Source: Megaustenia siamemsis (taxonomy: Eukaryota > Mollusca > Gastropoda > Stylommatophora > Ariophantidae). From it: a DNA stretch of 64,000 bases. The notes under the pieces are model-generated. The model was not told where the DNA came from. It saw only the letters and a list, made by a program, of their open reading frames with translations, and made no database searches. Position 1 is the stretch's first letter. Each line of letters starts with the position of its first letter. A program made the position numbers and the translations under genes. Below are positions 54,085 through 64,000 of this stretch, piece by piece. Where the stretch lies: positions 39,801,067 through 39,865,066 of the forward strand of contig JAVIAB010000025.1 in assembly GCA_032433765.1 (NCBI GenBank), in the 5' to 3' direction.

Positions 54085-54295
54085 AGGAGCTGATGCATGC
54101 TTTTCTTGCTTCTCGCCTCCGTGTTCTTTTTAGTGTTTCCCTAATTCTGCCTCTTTTTCTTTTGCCTTCTGGTTCCCATTTGAGAGTATCTTTTAAGATT
54201 CTCTTATTGTCTCTTTTCATTACATGGCCGACATATGACCACTTCTCTTCTCTTCATTATAAGTGATATATTTTGGATGCTTTGTCATTTCTCTT
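54085..54295 (-). pseudogene. LINE C-terminal fragment
   Basis: The minus strand reads WSYVGHVMKRDNKRILKDTL, KWEPEGKRKRGRIRETLKRT and RRREARKACI. The GHVMKRD and GKRKRGR motifs are the LINE C-terminus of a different family from those with WFGHV-RQK. Confidence 0.8.
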
Positions 54296-54359
54296 ATTTC
54301 TGCTCTAGTCGTACCCCATGTGGCTCCCAGGAGCCACAGAACAAAAAATAACAGAGTCA

Positions 54360-54410
54360 CTGTTACTGCCACGCATGTTGTAAGAGACAACTAAGGAGAT
54401 TTGGAATTGT
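54360..54410 (+). mobile_element. small fragment resembling element H
   Basis: cacgcatgttgtaagagaca and actaaggagatttgg resemble the element H segment at 13325-13360 (aggcatgtcgtaagaggcga). Confidence 0.4.
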
Positions 54411-54569
54411 CGCCTGTTCAGTAACGTAGGCCGTACACGGGAGTAACCTTCTGTATCGAATTTATTAATGCATCTTTCTTTGGAAATGCTGTGAGGCAAG
54501 TGGTTCAGCGGATTTGGGGAATTCCTGACTACAACAAAACTGGTTCCATAGATAGAATAGCTGAACCAT

Positions 54570-55050
54570 TTATTTTCTTATCATCATCATCATTGAGTGC
54601 TGTCTCCGCATCGAAGGTTGACTACCATGGAGCGCCATTCTGCCCTGTCTCTTGCTTTGATGGTGCAGGTTGTCATAGGTTGACTTCTCCATCTTTTGAT
54701 GTTGCTCGTTCATGTTAGTCTTGGTCTGTTTCTGCCTTGTATTTTCCCTTCCAATATTAATTTTATTAAGCTGCTGTGTCTTTTAACATGCCCTAAAAAT
54801 TTCATTTGTCTTGTTCTAATTGTGTTTAGTAGTTCTCTTTTCATTTTTAGTTGTTTTAAAACTTCATCGTTTGTTTTCTTTTCTTTCCATCCAATTCTAC
54901 ATATTCTTCTATAAATCCACATTTCAAAGGCTTCGATTTTCTGTTCTGTTTTCTTGTCTAATGTCCATGTTTCTGCACCATACAGGAATATTGAGAAGAT
55001 GTAACATTTTGCTATTCTTAGTTTTAGCCCTGGTGTTTATTTTCTAATCC
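54570..55050 (-). pseudogene. LINE C-terminal half, minus strand
   Basis: It reads LDKKTEQKIEAFEMWIYRRI, CRIGWKEKKTNDEVLKQLKM, MKFLGHVKRHSSLIKLILEG, KIQGRNRPRLT, then after a frame change ARDRAEWRSMVVNLRCGDST and a (TGA)n tail at 54575-54590. The LDKKTEQKIEAFEMW-YRR and ARDRAEWRSMV motifs mark another LINE family. At least one frameshift. Confidence 0.88.
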
Positions 55051-55254
55051 ATCCATATTGTTTTCTGTTTCATTTGTTGTTTTCCAGCTCTCGCATGCAT
55101 CAGTAAATAGACCAGTTAAAGTAGGTAAGCTGTCGTGTGACATTTGACAACTGACGAGCAGGAGAAACACTTAAAATACAGTAAAACATATAAGATAATT
55201 CACTAATCAGTCTAAACATCAGCTGTTTTCAATGGAATACAATTGATGTAATAA

Positions 55255-56310
55255 CACGACTTCTATCTCAGCAATGTTGTTGTTTGGTTGTCCAATACTA
55301 TGTCTTCTATTTCAGCAATTTTGCTGTTAGGTTGTCCAATACTACGTCTTCTATATCACCCATTTGGCTGTTAGGTTGTCCAATACTATGTCTTCTATTT
55401 CAGCAATTTTGCTGTTAGGTTGTCCAATACTACATCTTCTATTTCAGCAATTTTGCTGTTAGCTTGTCCAATACTACGTCTTCTATATCACCCATTTGGC
55501 TGTTAGGTTGTCCAATACTATGTCTTCTATATCACTCATTTTGCTGTTAGGTTGTCCAATACTATGTCTTCTATATCACCCATTTTGCTGTTAGGTTGTC
55601 CAATACTACGTCTTCTATTTCAGCAATTTTGCTGTTAGGTTGTCCAATACTACGTCTTCTATATCAACCATGTTGCTGTTAGGTTGTCCAATACTACGTC
55701 TTCTATATCACCCATTTGGCTGTTAGGTTGTCCAATACTACGTCTTCTATAACTTTCTTGATGCAAGCACATAATTAATCGTATGTGTCAACTGTTGGCC
55801 TGTTCGGTTGTCCAATACTATGTCTTCTATATCATCCATTTGGCTGTTAGGTTGTCCAATACTATGTCTTCTATATCATCCATTTGGCTGTTAGGTTGTC
55901 CAATACTACGTCTTCTATATCACCCATTTGGCTGTTAGGTTGTCCAATACTATGTCTTCTATATCACCCATTTGGCTGTTAGGTTGTCCAATACTATGTC
56001 TTCTATATCATCCATTTGGCTGTTAGGTTGTCCAATACTACGTCTTCTATATCACCCATTTGGCTGTTAGGTTGTCCAATACTATGTCTTCTATATCATC
56101 CATTTGGCTGTTAGGTTGCCCAATACTACGTCTTCTATATCACCCATTTGGCTGTTAGGTTGTCCAATACTACGTCTTCTATATCACCCATTTGGCTTTT
56201 AGGTTGTCCAATACTATGTCTTCTATATCACCCATTTGGCTGTTGGATTGTCCAATACTAAGCCATCTATATCACCCATTTGGCTGTTAGGTTGTCCAAT
56301 ACTAGGTCTT
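55255..56310. repeat. 44-bp minisatellite, about 24 copies, with recurring spacer
   Basis: The unit contains gttgtccaatactatgtctt followed by ctatatcacccatttggctgt. A different segment with ttgatgcaagcacataatta and gtatgtgtcaactgtt interrupts it at about 55755-55805 and recurs at 56340-56395, marking a higher-order duplication. Confidence 0.95.
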
Positions 56311-56404
56311 ATATAGATCAACCAATGGAGTATGTCCGTCTTTCTTGATGCTAGCACATAATTAGTCGTATGTGTCAACTGTTAGCCTGTTAGGTTGTCC
56401 AATA

Positions 56405-56690
56405 CCAGGTCTTATAATGATCAGCCAATGGATTGTGTCCGACGTTCTTTATACTAGCCCTTCCTACCATTGCTGGAGTCACAGCTGTAATCAACTCGTT
56501 CATAAATCTCTTGTTTATCACCAGTTTCGCGTGATGTTCAGTTAGGTTTTGACCAGCTGTAGTTCGCTGATTCTGGCGAATTGGCCGGATGTTGTCTAGC
56601 GTGACAGGAATTTAACATTTCTACAGACTGCCACTCTTGTGCAACAGTCTGTGTCAGCAGAAGTGAGAGAGAGTTCATCGGTTCCAGATA
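56405..56690. other. short unique spacer
   Basis: No feature recognised. Confidence 0.4.
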
Positions 56691-57095
56691 GATCCAGTCA
56701 TAACCTATGGAAGCGAATCATGGACAGTAGACAAACAAATGAAAAAGCGATTTCTTAGATTTCTTAGAAAAATGTTGAAAGTTACATGGACAGCTAACAA
56801 GACTAGTGAGGAAATTCTCAAAGAGGCCAACACAAAAAGGGAGCTCTTTAAAAAACACCAGAAAGAAACAATCAACGTTTTTCGAGCACATCATGAGAAG
56901 AGGAAAGTTGGAATACTTTGTTACAACGGGCAAAATACAGGGAAAGAGATATCGTGGATGACAAAGAGCGAAGATACTGGATAGCTTTGGTGTTGTGGCA
57001 CGGTAAACAGTCAACAACAGAATTGATACGATGTGCTGTGGATAGAAAATTATTGTAGAACATGATACGCCGCCAACTGGTATGGCACATGATGA
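56690..57095 (+). pseudogene. LINE 3' end, plus strand
   Basis: It reads VITYGSESWTVDKQMKKRFL, TSEEILKEANTKRELFKKHQ and KETINVFRAHHEKRKVGILC, then a frameshifted TGKIQGK-RGW and a ggcacatgatgatgacc tail. Same family as 40855 and 41610. Confidence 0.88.
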
Positions 57096-57109
57096 TGACC
57101 ACTCTGGTG

Positions 57110-57400
57110 ATTACAAATTAGTCACCTTCTTCCCCTCGTCCTCGCCTCGTTCAGAATCAATAACGGCGAACACACTCTTGCGGGTAATTGCTGGAACATT
57201 CTCTTCTCAACTTTAGGACTGAAGACCACTCTTGTGTTAATCAGCTGATCACTGGGGCTTTTATATTTTTCCTTAATTGCTCGTTTGTGTGGATGAAGAC
57301 TGGGCTTGGCGGCGGCTACAGACATTTTGTGCTGTTTGGCTTTTGTTTTAGACATCGCTGCTTTGATTATTTCACACGTGCGCACTACTTGCTTTCGTTG

Positions 57401-57431
<31 letters not shown>

Positions 57432-57445
57432 CGCCGGTTTGGTTA
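57110..57445. other. unique spacer with (CA)n(TA)n
   Basis: A CA run followed by TA lies at about 57400-57430. A 97-codon minus frame (57122-57415) has no recognised domain. Confidence 0.4.
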
Positions 57446-57960
57446 CATAATATAAGGAAGGAAGGGAGATTGGGAAGGAAAGAAGGAAGATTGGAAGGAA
57501 GGAAAGAAGGAAGGGAAAGAGGGGGAGGAAGGAAGGAACTAAAGAAGGGGCAGAGGGGGAGGAAGGAAGGAACTAAGGAAGGGACGGAGGGGAAGAAAGG
57601 AAGGAACTAAAGAAGGGACAGGGGGGAGGGAGGAAGGAACTATGTAAGGGACGGAGGGGGAGGGAGGAAGGAACTAAGGAAGGGACAGAGGGGGAGGAAG
57701 GAAGGAACTAAGGAAGGGACGGAGGGGAAAAAAGGAAAGAACTAAGGAAGGGATAGAGGGGGAGGAAGGAAGGGACGGAGGGGGAGGGAGGAATGAACTA
57801 AGGAAGGGACGGAGGGGAAGAAAGGAAAGAACTAAGGAAGGGACAGAGGGGGGGGGAGGAAGGAACTATGTAAGGGACGGAGGGGAAGGAAGGAAGGAAG
57901 GAACTAAGGAAGAGACGGAGGGGAGGAAGGAAGGGAAGGAAGGAAAGAAAGAGGGAGGGA
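57446..57960. repeat. purine-only type array, about 31-bp unit
   Basis: The unit contains ggaaggaactaaggaaggga followed by cggaggggg. The plus strand is almost all purine, in contrast to the pyrimidine array 350 bp to the right. Confidence 0.95.
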
Positions 57961-58309
57961 GGGAGTTGGATCTACTATTGGTTTGCCACCAACTTAATTT
58001 AGATCACACCGCATTTGTACACAAGGGATGGAGCATAGGCCCAATCGCTGGCTGATTAGACTTGTAGACGGCAGCGACGGGCGTGACATATTGATGGAGT
58101 CGCGAGATTCGTGTCAAACTGCGACCATACGTTCCTTGTAAAAGATCAGGCCGTGCCGGCGCCTCCTTCGGTTACCGCGTCGTTGATCACGACTGTCATA
58201 GAAGATCGCTTCTTGCCGTGATCTCTGCTCGCACCAACTTTTACACACATCTCGTTTTACTTCTGCTGCTGAAATATGTCGCACATTTTCACTGCTGTTA
58301 TTATAATTA
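57961..58309. other. unique sequence between the two biased arrays
   Basis: About 350 bp of balanced composition; no ORF or repeat recognised. Confidence 0.4.
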
Positions 58310-60765
58310 CTTCTCCCCCTCCTCCTTCTCTTCCTCCTCCTTCTCCTCCACCTTCTTCTTCTTCTCCTTCTCCCTATCCTCCTTCTTCTCCCCATCCTCC
58401 TTCTTCTCCCCATCCTCCTTCTCCCCTCCTCCTTTTCCTCCTCCTCCCTCTTCTCCTTCTCTTCTCTTCCTCATTCTTCTCCTTCTCCCCTCCTCCTCCC
58501 CTCCTCCTTCTCCCCTCCTCCTTCTCCCCTCCTCCTTCTCCCCTCCTTCTCCCCTCCTCCTTCTCCCCTCCTCCTTCTCCTCCTCCTCCTCCTTCTCCTC
58601 CTTCTCCTCCTCATTCCCCTACTCCTCCTTCTCCCCTTCTCCTTCTCCTCCCCATCCTTCTCCTCATCCTTCTCCTCCTCCTCCTTTTTCTTCTTCTTCT
58701 TCACTTCCACCTCCTCCTCCTTCTTTGTCTTCTACTCCTAATCCTACTTCTCCACCTCCTCCTCCTCCTCCGTTTTCTTCTACTCCTAATCCTACTTCTT
58801 CACCTCCACCTCCTCCTCCTTCTTTATCTTCTACTCCTAATCCTACTTCTTCACCTCCACCTCCTCCTCCTTCTTTATCTTCTACTCCTAATCCTACTTC
58901 TTCACCTCCACCTCCTCCTCCTTCTTTATCTTCTACTCCTAATCCTACTTCTTCACCTCCACCTCCTCCTCCTTCTTTATCTTCTACTCCTAATCCTACT
59001 TCACCACCTCCACCTCCTCTTCCTTCTTTATCTTCTACTCCTAATCCTACTTCTTCACCTCCACCTCCTCCTCCTTCTTTATCTTCTACTCCTAATCCTA
59101 CTTCTTCACCTCCACCTCCTCCTCCTTCTTTATCTTCTACTCCTAATCCTACTTCTTCACCTCCACCTCCTCCTCCTTCTTTATCTTCTACTCCTAATCC
59201 TACTTCTTCACCTCCACCTCCTCCTCCACCTCCTCCTTTTTCTTCTTCTCCTAATCCTACTTCTTCACCTTCACCTCCTCCTTCTTTTTCTTCTTCTCCT
59301 AATCCTACTTCTTCACCTTCACCTCCTCCTTCTTTTTCTTCTTCTCCTAATCCTACTTCTTCACCTTCACCTCCTCCTTTTTCTTTTTCTCCTAATCCTA
59401 CTTCCTCATCTCCACCTCCTCCTCCTTCTTTTTCTTCTTCCTCTTATTCATCTCCACCTCCTCCTCCTTCTTTTTCTTCTTCTCCACCTCCTCCTCCTCC
59501 TTTTTCTTCCTCTTCACCTCCACCTCCTCCTTCTTTTTCTTCTTCTTCACCTCCACCTCCTCCTCCTTCTTTTCTTCTTCTTCACCTCCACCTCCTCCTT
59601 CTTCTTTATCTTCTTCTTCACCTCCACCTCCTCCTTCTTTTCTTCTTCTTCACCTCCACCTCCTCCTTCTTTTCTTCTTCTTCACCTCCACCTCCTCCTC
59701 CTTTTTTTCTTCTTCACCTCCACCTCCTCCTCCTTCTTTTTCTTCTTCTTCACCTCCACCTCCTCCTCCTCCTTTTTCTTCTTCTTCACCTCCACCTCCT
59801 CCTTCTTTTTCTTCTTCTTCACCTCCACCTCCACCTCCTCCTTTTTCTTCTTCTTCACCTCCACCTCCTCCTCCTCCTTTTTCGTCTTCTTCACCTCCAC
59901 CTCCTTTTTTTTCTTCTTCTTCACCTCTACCTCCTCCTTTTTCTTCTTCTTCACCTCCACCTCCTCCTCCTCCTTTTTCTTCTTCACCTCCACCTCCTCC
60001 TTTTTCTTCTTCACCTCCACCTCCTCCTTCTTCTTCTTCTTCACCTCCACCTCCTCCTTCTTCTTCTTCTTCACCTCCACCTCCTCCTTCTTCTTCTTCT
60101 TCACCTCCACCTCCTCCTTCTTCTTCTTCACCTCCACCTCCTCCTCCTTCTTCTTCTTCACCTCCACCTCCTCCTCCTCCTTTTTCTTCTTCACCTCCAC
60201 CTCCTCCTCCTTCTTCTTCTTCACCTCCACCTCCTCCTCCTCCTTTTTCTTCTTCACCTCCACCTCCTCCTTTTTCTTCTTCTTCACCTCCACCTCCACC
60301 TCCTCCTTCTTCTTCTTCTTCACCTCCACCTCCTCCTTCTTCTTCTTCTTCACCTCCACCTCCTCCTCCTTCTTCTTCTTCACCTCCACCTCCTCCTCCT
60401 CCTTTTTCTTCTTCACCTCCACCTCCTCCTTCTTCTTCTTCTTCACCTCCACCTCCTCCTTCTTCTTCTTCTTCACCTCCACCTCCTCCTTTTTCTTCTT
60501 CTTCACCTCCACCTCCTCCTTCTTCTTCTTCTTCACCTCCACCTCCTCCTCCTCTTTTTTCTTCTTCTTCACCTCCACCTCCTCCTCCTCTTTTTTCTTC
60601 TTCTTCACCTCCACCTCCTCCTCCTTTTTCTTCTACTTCACCTCCACTCCTCCTCTTTTTCTTCATCTTCACCTCCACCTCCTCCTTCTTCTTCTTCTAC
60701 TCCTAATCCTACTTCTTCTCCTCTATTCATTTTCTTCTTCCTCTCATTTCCTTCTTCTTACTTGT
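58310..60765. repeat. polypyrimidine array, 2.45 kb, 51-bp and 24-33-bp units
   Basis: A lead-in of cctcctt steps is followed by about ten 51-bp units with tatcttctactcctaatcct (58690-59220). A variable array of acctccacctcctccttctt units with 24-33-bp spacing follows (59220-60660). Most units are multiples of 3, which keeps an 882-codon plus frame open; frames on both strands are low-complexity artefacts. Confidence 0.97.
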
Positions 60766-60774
60766 TACTAAATG

Positions 60775-60890
60775 ACGGGATAGCTCAGTGGTTAGTGAAC
60801 GGGGCCACTAAGGACGAGAGGTCGGGTTTGATGCAGGTCGACGGTTCCCAGGATAACCAATGTTAAATGTGTACCAGATCTGACTACAGT
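60775..60890 (+). mobile_element. diverged SINE-A head
   Basis: gatagctcagtggttagtga (A-box) and gtcgggtttgatgc (altered B-box), then gtcgacggttcccagg; similarity ends after about 110 bp. Confidence 0.65.
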
Positions 60891-60980
60891 CTACCGTATT
60901 CCGTTCCTCTTTCCAACATTGCATTTTTCTCAGGCACATTTACATAAGGGAAAACAAATAGAAGTCATATCAATAGGAAG

Positions 60981-61356
60981 ACATTAAACATAGCTAGGGA
61001 ACATCAAGATATAAGGCAAGTAACAGATTTTATATATCCGGGAACAACGTATGAAGACATTAAACATAGCTAGGGAACATCAAGTTATAAAACAAGTAAC
61101 AGACTTTATATATCCGGGAACAACGTATGAAGACATTAAACATAGCTAGGGAACATCAAGTTATAAAACAAGTAACAGACTTTATATATCCGGGAACAAC
61201 GTATGAAGACATTAAACATAGCTAGGGAACATCAAGTTATAAAACAAGTAACAGACTTTATATATCCGGGAACAACGTATGAAGACATTAAACATAGCTA
61301 GGGAACATCAAGTTATAAAACAAGTAACAGACTTTATATATCCGGGAACAACGTAT
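60981..61356 (+). repeat. 76-bp repeat derived from a LINE RT segment, 5 copies
   Basis: The unit contains cattaaacatagctagggaa and aacaagtaacagactttata. In frame it reads HQVIKQVTDFIYPGTTYEDI, the LINE KQVxxFxYLGxT motif. The period is not a multiple of 3, so the frame is lost at each junction. Confidence 0.9.
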
Positions 61357-61793
61357 CATATTCTTCTTCTTTCCTTCCTCATCTGCCTTTCAGCGTCGAG
61401 GGGAAATATAATTTGCGGTCTTTTGCTCTTCTGTTCGCCTCTGCAGCTGTTATGTTTCCTAGTGCTTCTAATATTCCATCGATCCATCTTTTTCGTGGTC
61501 GGCCCTTGGGTCTGGTGTTCTCACAACGTTTGTTGAAGGTTCGATGTGTTGTGTTTTGATCTTTCTGCCTTGTCACATGGCCAAACCATTTTATCTGTTG
61601 TTTCCTTATATATTCTATGGCGGTGGCTATTCCTAGCTATTTTCTCAGTTCTTCATTTCTGATCTTATCTCTCGCACTGTTTCCTGTCATTCGTCTAACA
61701 CATTTCATCTATGTAGAGGTTATTTTTCTTATTGTTCTTGCATCTAGAGTCCAGGCCTGGCATTGGTAGCACAACGTTGGGATGAAGATTGTT
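61357..61793 (-). mobile_element. LINE 3' end inserted in the 76-bp repeat, 9-bp TSD
   Basis: Minus-strand LINE end of the 31801-32512 family (TRQKDQNTTHRTFNKRCENT, RPKGRPRKRWIDGILEALGN; 3' tail gaaagaagaagaatatg). Direct repeats acaacgtat at 61348-61356 and 61794-61802 are target sequence from the array. It also supplies an intact GRPRKRWID motif. Confidence 0.92.
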
Positions 61794-61802
61794 ACAACGT
61801 AT

Positions 61803-61990
61803 GAAGACATTAAACATAGCTAGGGAACATGAAGCAATAAAGCAAGTAACAAACTTTAAATATCCGGGAACAACATATGAAGACATTAAACATAGCTAGG
61901 GAACATGAAGCAATAAAGCAAGTAACAAACTTTAAATATCCGGGAACAACATATAAAGACATTAAACATAGCTAGGGAACGCCAAGTTAT
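61803..61990 (+). repeat. 76-bp repeat, continuation, about 2.5 copies
   Basis: Same unit as 60981-61356 with variants gaagcaataaagc and caaactttaaatat, so the arrays on either side of the insertion had already diverged or expanded separately. Confidence 0.9.
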
Positions 61991-62019
61991 AATGGAGGGA
62001 CCAGGAAAAAAAAAACAGA

Positions 62020-62330
62020 ATTATTGGTGATATTATAAGAGAAAGAGTAGACATTGAGCCAATTCTAAGCTACATACAGAAACAACAAATAAACTGGTTT
62101 GCCCATCTGGAAAGAACGCCGTGTGATTCCTTCCCATACAAGCGTATATTTAAAGAGGGGCAGGGAGAAGAGCAAGCGGCAGACCCAGAGTAAGATGGAC
62201 AGACAACATCAAAGAAACGTTACAACAACATCAATTGACAACGAGTGAAGCCGGCAAAAGGGCGAGAACCAGAACTTTGCATCTCCCTCGACACCTGGAC
62301 GGGTACAAGAGGAAGTGGGAGACAGAAAGA
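62020..62330 (+). pseudogene. LINE 3' coding end, plus strand
   Basis: IEPILSYIQKQQINWFAHLE and RTPCDSFPYKRIFKEG, then frameshifted GRGKRQTQSKMDRQHQRNVT and TLHLPRHLDGYKRKWE. The NWFAHLER motif corresponds to WFGHV-R. Several frame breaks. Confidence 0.8.
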
Positions 62331-62569
62331 CATGCACGTTCAGCCTTGTTACGCGTCACTGCTAATAGCAGCTGCATTCCATCCATAGTCCCTGGTGTGT
62401 CTCCCAGGCACTGAGCGGATCGTTTCATCCTTTGATCATCAACATTACAATTCAAAGCTACTGCCGGGATTTTCAACTTTAATGCTGCACATTCAGCTCA
62501 TGTTTTCTATATCAAGTACTTTTGTGTTTATTATTGTAATACTCGACATCATGATAATACTTTGGGTGG

Positions 62570-62860
62570 ACTTTGGTTTTTTGGTTATGGCAGGCTCTGG
62601 TATCACTGCAAACGAATTAAAATCCATAATTGCTCAACCGCCCGTGCCAGTGAAATCATCTGGATTGCTAACTCATCTCCCAAATAAAGAAAGGTAGATG
62701 TAGTCCCCATCATAGCAGTCTCAGCACACGCCAAAAGATATAAGGCGAAACCACACAGAAAGTGAACACAGCCAACTGTTCCCTACCATATGATATCATC
62801 ATTCATCGTAAACAATTGGAATATCGAAACACGATCAAAACGGATGAGACACACAGCTCA
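62570..62860 (+). mobile_element. interspersed element F, plus copy
   Basis: tctggtatcactgcaaacga, cagcacacgccaaaagatat and cgaaacacgatcaaaacgga match the 27545 and 15850 copies. Confidence 0.75.
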
Positions 62861-62894
62861 CACACTTTGGGTGGACTTTCTTCTAACATCAAAA

Positions 62895-63040
62895 GGTGGA
62901 CATGTGGACCTATGAATAGCAACGTGCACCATCAAGACAAAAGACTAAATGGCGCTCCATGTTAGCCAACCTTCCACGTGCAGACGGCAGCCAATGAATG
63001 AATGAATAAACGAATGAACAAATGAATGAATACTTAAAAC
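62895..63040 (+). mobile_element. LINE 3' terminus with (GAAT)n tail
   Basis: One frame reads WRSMLANLPRADGSQ, parallel to EWRSMVVNLRCGDST at 54570, and the element ends in atgaatgaatgaataaacga. It is the short 3' end of a LINE whose tail is a tetranucleotide repeat. Confidence 0.7.
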
Positions 63041-63124
63041 TCAGAGACGAAGTTGGGCGGGGCATGTAAGAAGAAGTGACAACAACCATATTCCAAAATA
63101 ATTATTTTATAGCGAACTTAAGAA

Positions 63125-63195
63125 TCTTTGTCTTCTTCTCTCCTTCCTCATTTGCCTTTCAGCGTCGAAGGGAGATATAATTTGCGATCTTTGCA
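63125..63195 (-). mobile_element. LINE 3' terminus fused to the 31-bp array
   Basis: gcctttcagcgtcgaaggga and gatataatttgcgatctttg are the LINE 3' end (compare 61385-61425). The LINE is cut off exactly where the array starts. Confidence 0.8.
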
Positions 63196-64000
63196 CTCTC
63201 TGGGTAGTGATATCTGATGTCTAGCACTCTGTGGGTAGTGAGATCTGATGTCTAGCACTCTCTGGGTAGTGAGATCTGATCTCTAACACTCTCTGGGTAG
63301 TGAGATCTGATGTCTAGCACTCTCTGGGTAGTTTGATCTGATGTCTAACCCTCTCTGTGTAGTGAGATCTGATGTCTAGCACTCTCTGGGTAGTGAGATC
63401 CGATGTCTAACCCTCTCTGTGTAGTGAGATCTTATGTCTAACCCTCTCTGGGTAGTGAGATTTGATTCTAGCACTCTCTGGGTAGTGAGATCTGATGTCT
63501 AGCACTCTCTGGGCAGTGAGATCTTATGTCTAACCCTCTCTGTGTAGTGAGATCTGATGTCTAACCCTCTTTGGGTAGTGAGCTGATGTCTAGCACTCTC
63601 TGGGTAGTTTGATCTGATGTCTAACCCTCTCTGTGTAGTGAGATCTGATGTCTAACCCTCTCTGTGTAGTGAGATCTGATGTCTAACCCTCTCTGGGTAG
63701 TGAGATCTGATGTCTAACCCTCTCTGGGTACTGAGATCTGATGTCTAGCACTCTCTGGGTAGTGAGATCTGATGTCTAACCCTCTCTTGGTAGTGAGATC
63801 TGATGTCTAAACCTCTCTGGGTAGTGAGATCTGATGTCTAACACTCTCTGGGTAGTGAGATCTGATGTCTAACCCTCTCTGGGTAGTGGGATCTGATGTC
63901 TAACACTCTCTGAGTAGTGAGATCTGATGTCTAACACTCTCTGGGTAGTGAGATCTGATGTCTAGCCCTCTCTGGGTAGTGAGATCTTATGTCTAGCCCT
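63195..64000. repeat. 31-bp minisatellite, about 26 copies, runs off the window
   Basis: The unit contains ctgggtagtgagatctgatg followed by tctaaccctct. Variants tgtgtagtg and tagcactct alternate. It is the same family as 45742-46520 in opposite orientation and matches the SINE-C body. Confidence 0.95.

Noticed and set aside
58218..60866. 882-codon plus-strand open frame (proline/serine/leucine-rich), with 342- and 310-codon minus-strand frames of Gly/Glu and Lys/Glu repeats
   Set aside because: It lies on a polypyrimidine array whose units are mostly multiples of three; several frames on both strands are open together and none has a non-repeat domain.

Overview
This is eukaryotic nuclear DNA from an invertebrate. 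The single convincing gene is one large exon of a class A (rhodopsin-like) GPCR on the minus strand (24556-25884). Almost everything else is tandem repeats, tRNA-headed SINEs and decayed 5'-truncated LINEs. The long AT-rich spacing, many SINE families and abundant LINE 3' stubs fit a lophotrochozoan, most likely a gastropod mollusc. That is inference: no marker gene is present. There is no bacterial operon structure, rRNA, functional-looking tRNA gene or CRISPR.

Layout. 1-5.8 kb: a 26-bp minisatellite, two SINE-A copies, an 81-bp LINE stub and a CT/GATC-rich low-complexity block. 6-17.8 kb: a LINE 3' end, a hAT-like MITE, then a near-continuous chain of unrelated minisatellites (periods 20-53 bp) with a few retroposons between them. 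17.9-23 kb: one 5-kb satellite complex of 42-bp and 50-bp monomers with a large higher-order duplication. 23-26 kb: the unique, GC-richer GPCR locus. 26-28.9 kb: nested SINEs and LINEs. 29.4-31.1 kb: a polypyrimidine array. 31.3-34 kb: SINE-A and LINE copies. 34-39.6 kb: minisatellites, an inverted SINE pair, a TATA/polyA-signal segment that could be an LTR, and a 27-bp array. 39.6-50.1 kb: SINE/LINE mosaic with two unique islands. 50.2-52.7 kb: 35-bp and 22-bp arrays. 53-57.1 kb: a unique island with CRE and TATA motifs, a SINE, LINEs and a 44-bp array. 57.4-60.8 kb: a purine array followed by a polypyrimidine array. 60.8-64 kb: LINE-derived 76-bp repeats, LINE tails and a 31-bp array running off the window.

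By hand tally roughly 45% of the window is tandem array. The long open frames (up to 882 codons) are products of those arrays and not genes.

Main observation: many of the minisatellites grew out of transposable elements. Arrays can be traced to the 3' terminus of SINE-A, the tRNA-like A-box and the body of SINE-C, the 3' end of a short retroposon, a LINE 3' end and a LINE reverse-transcriptase segment. In one case the target-site duplication encloses SINE plus array, so the array belongs to the inserted unit. Element names (SINE-A, B, C, D, E, F, G, H) are labels made for this window and are not database names.
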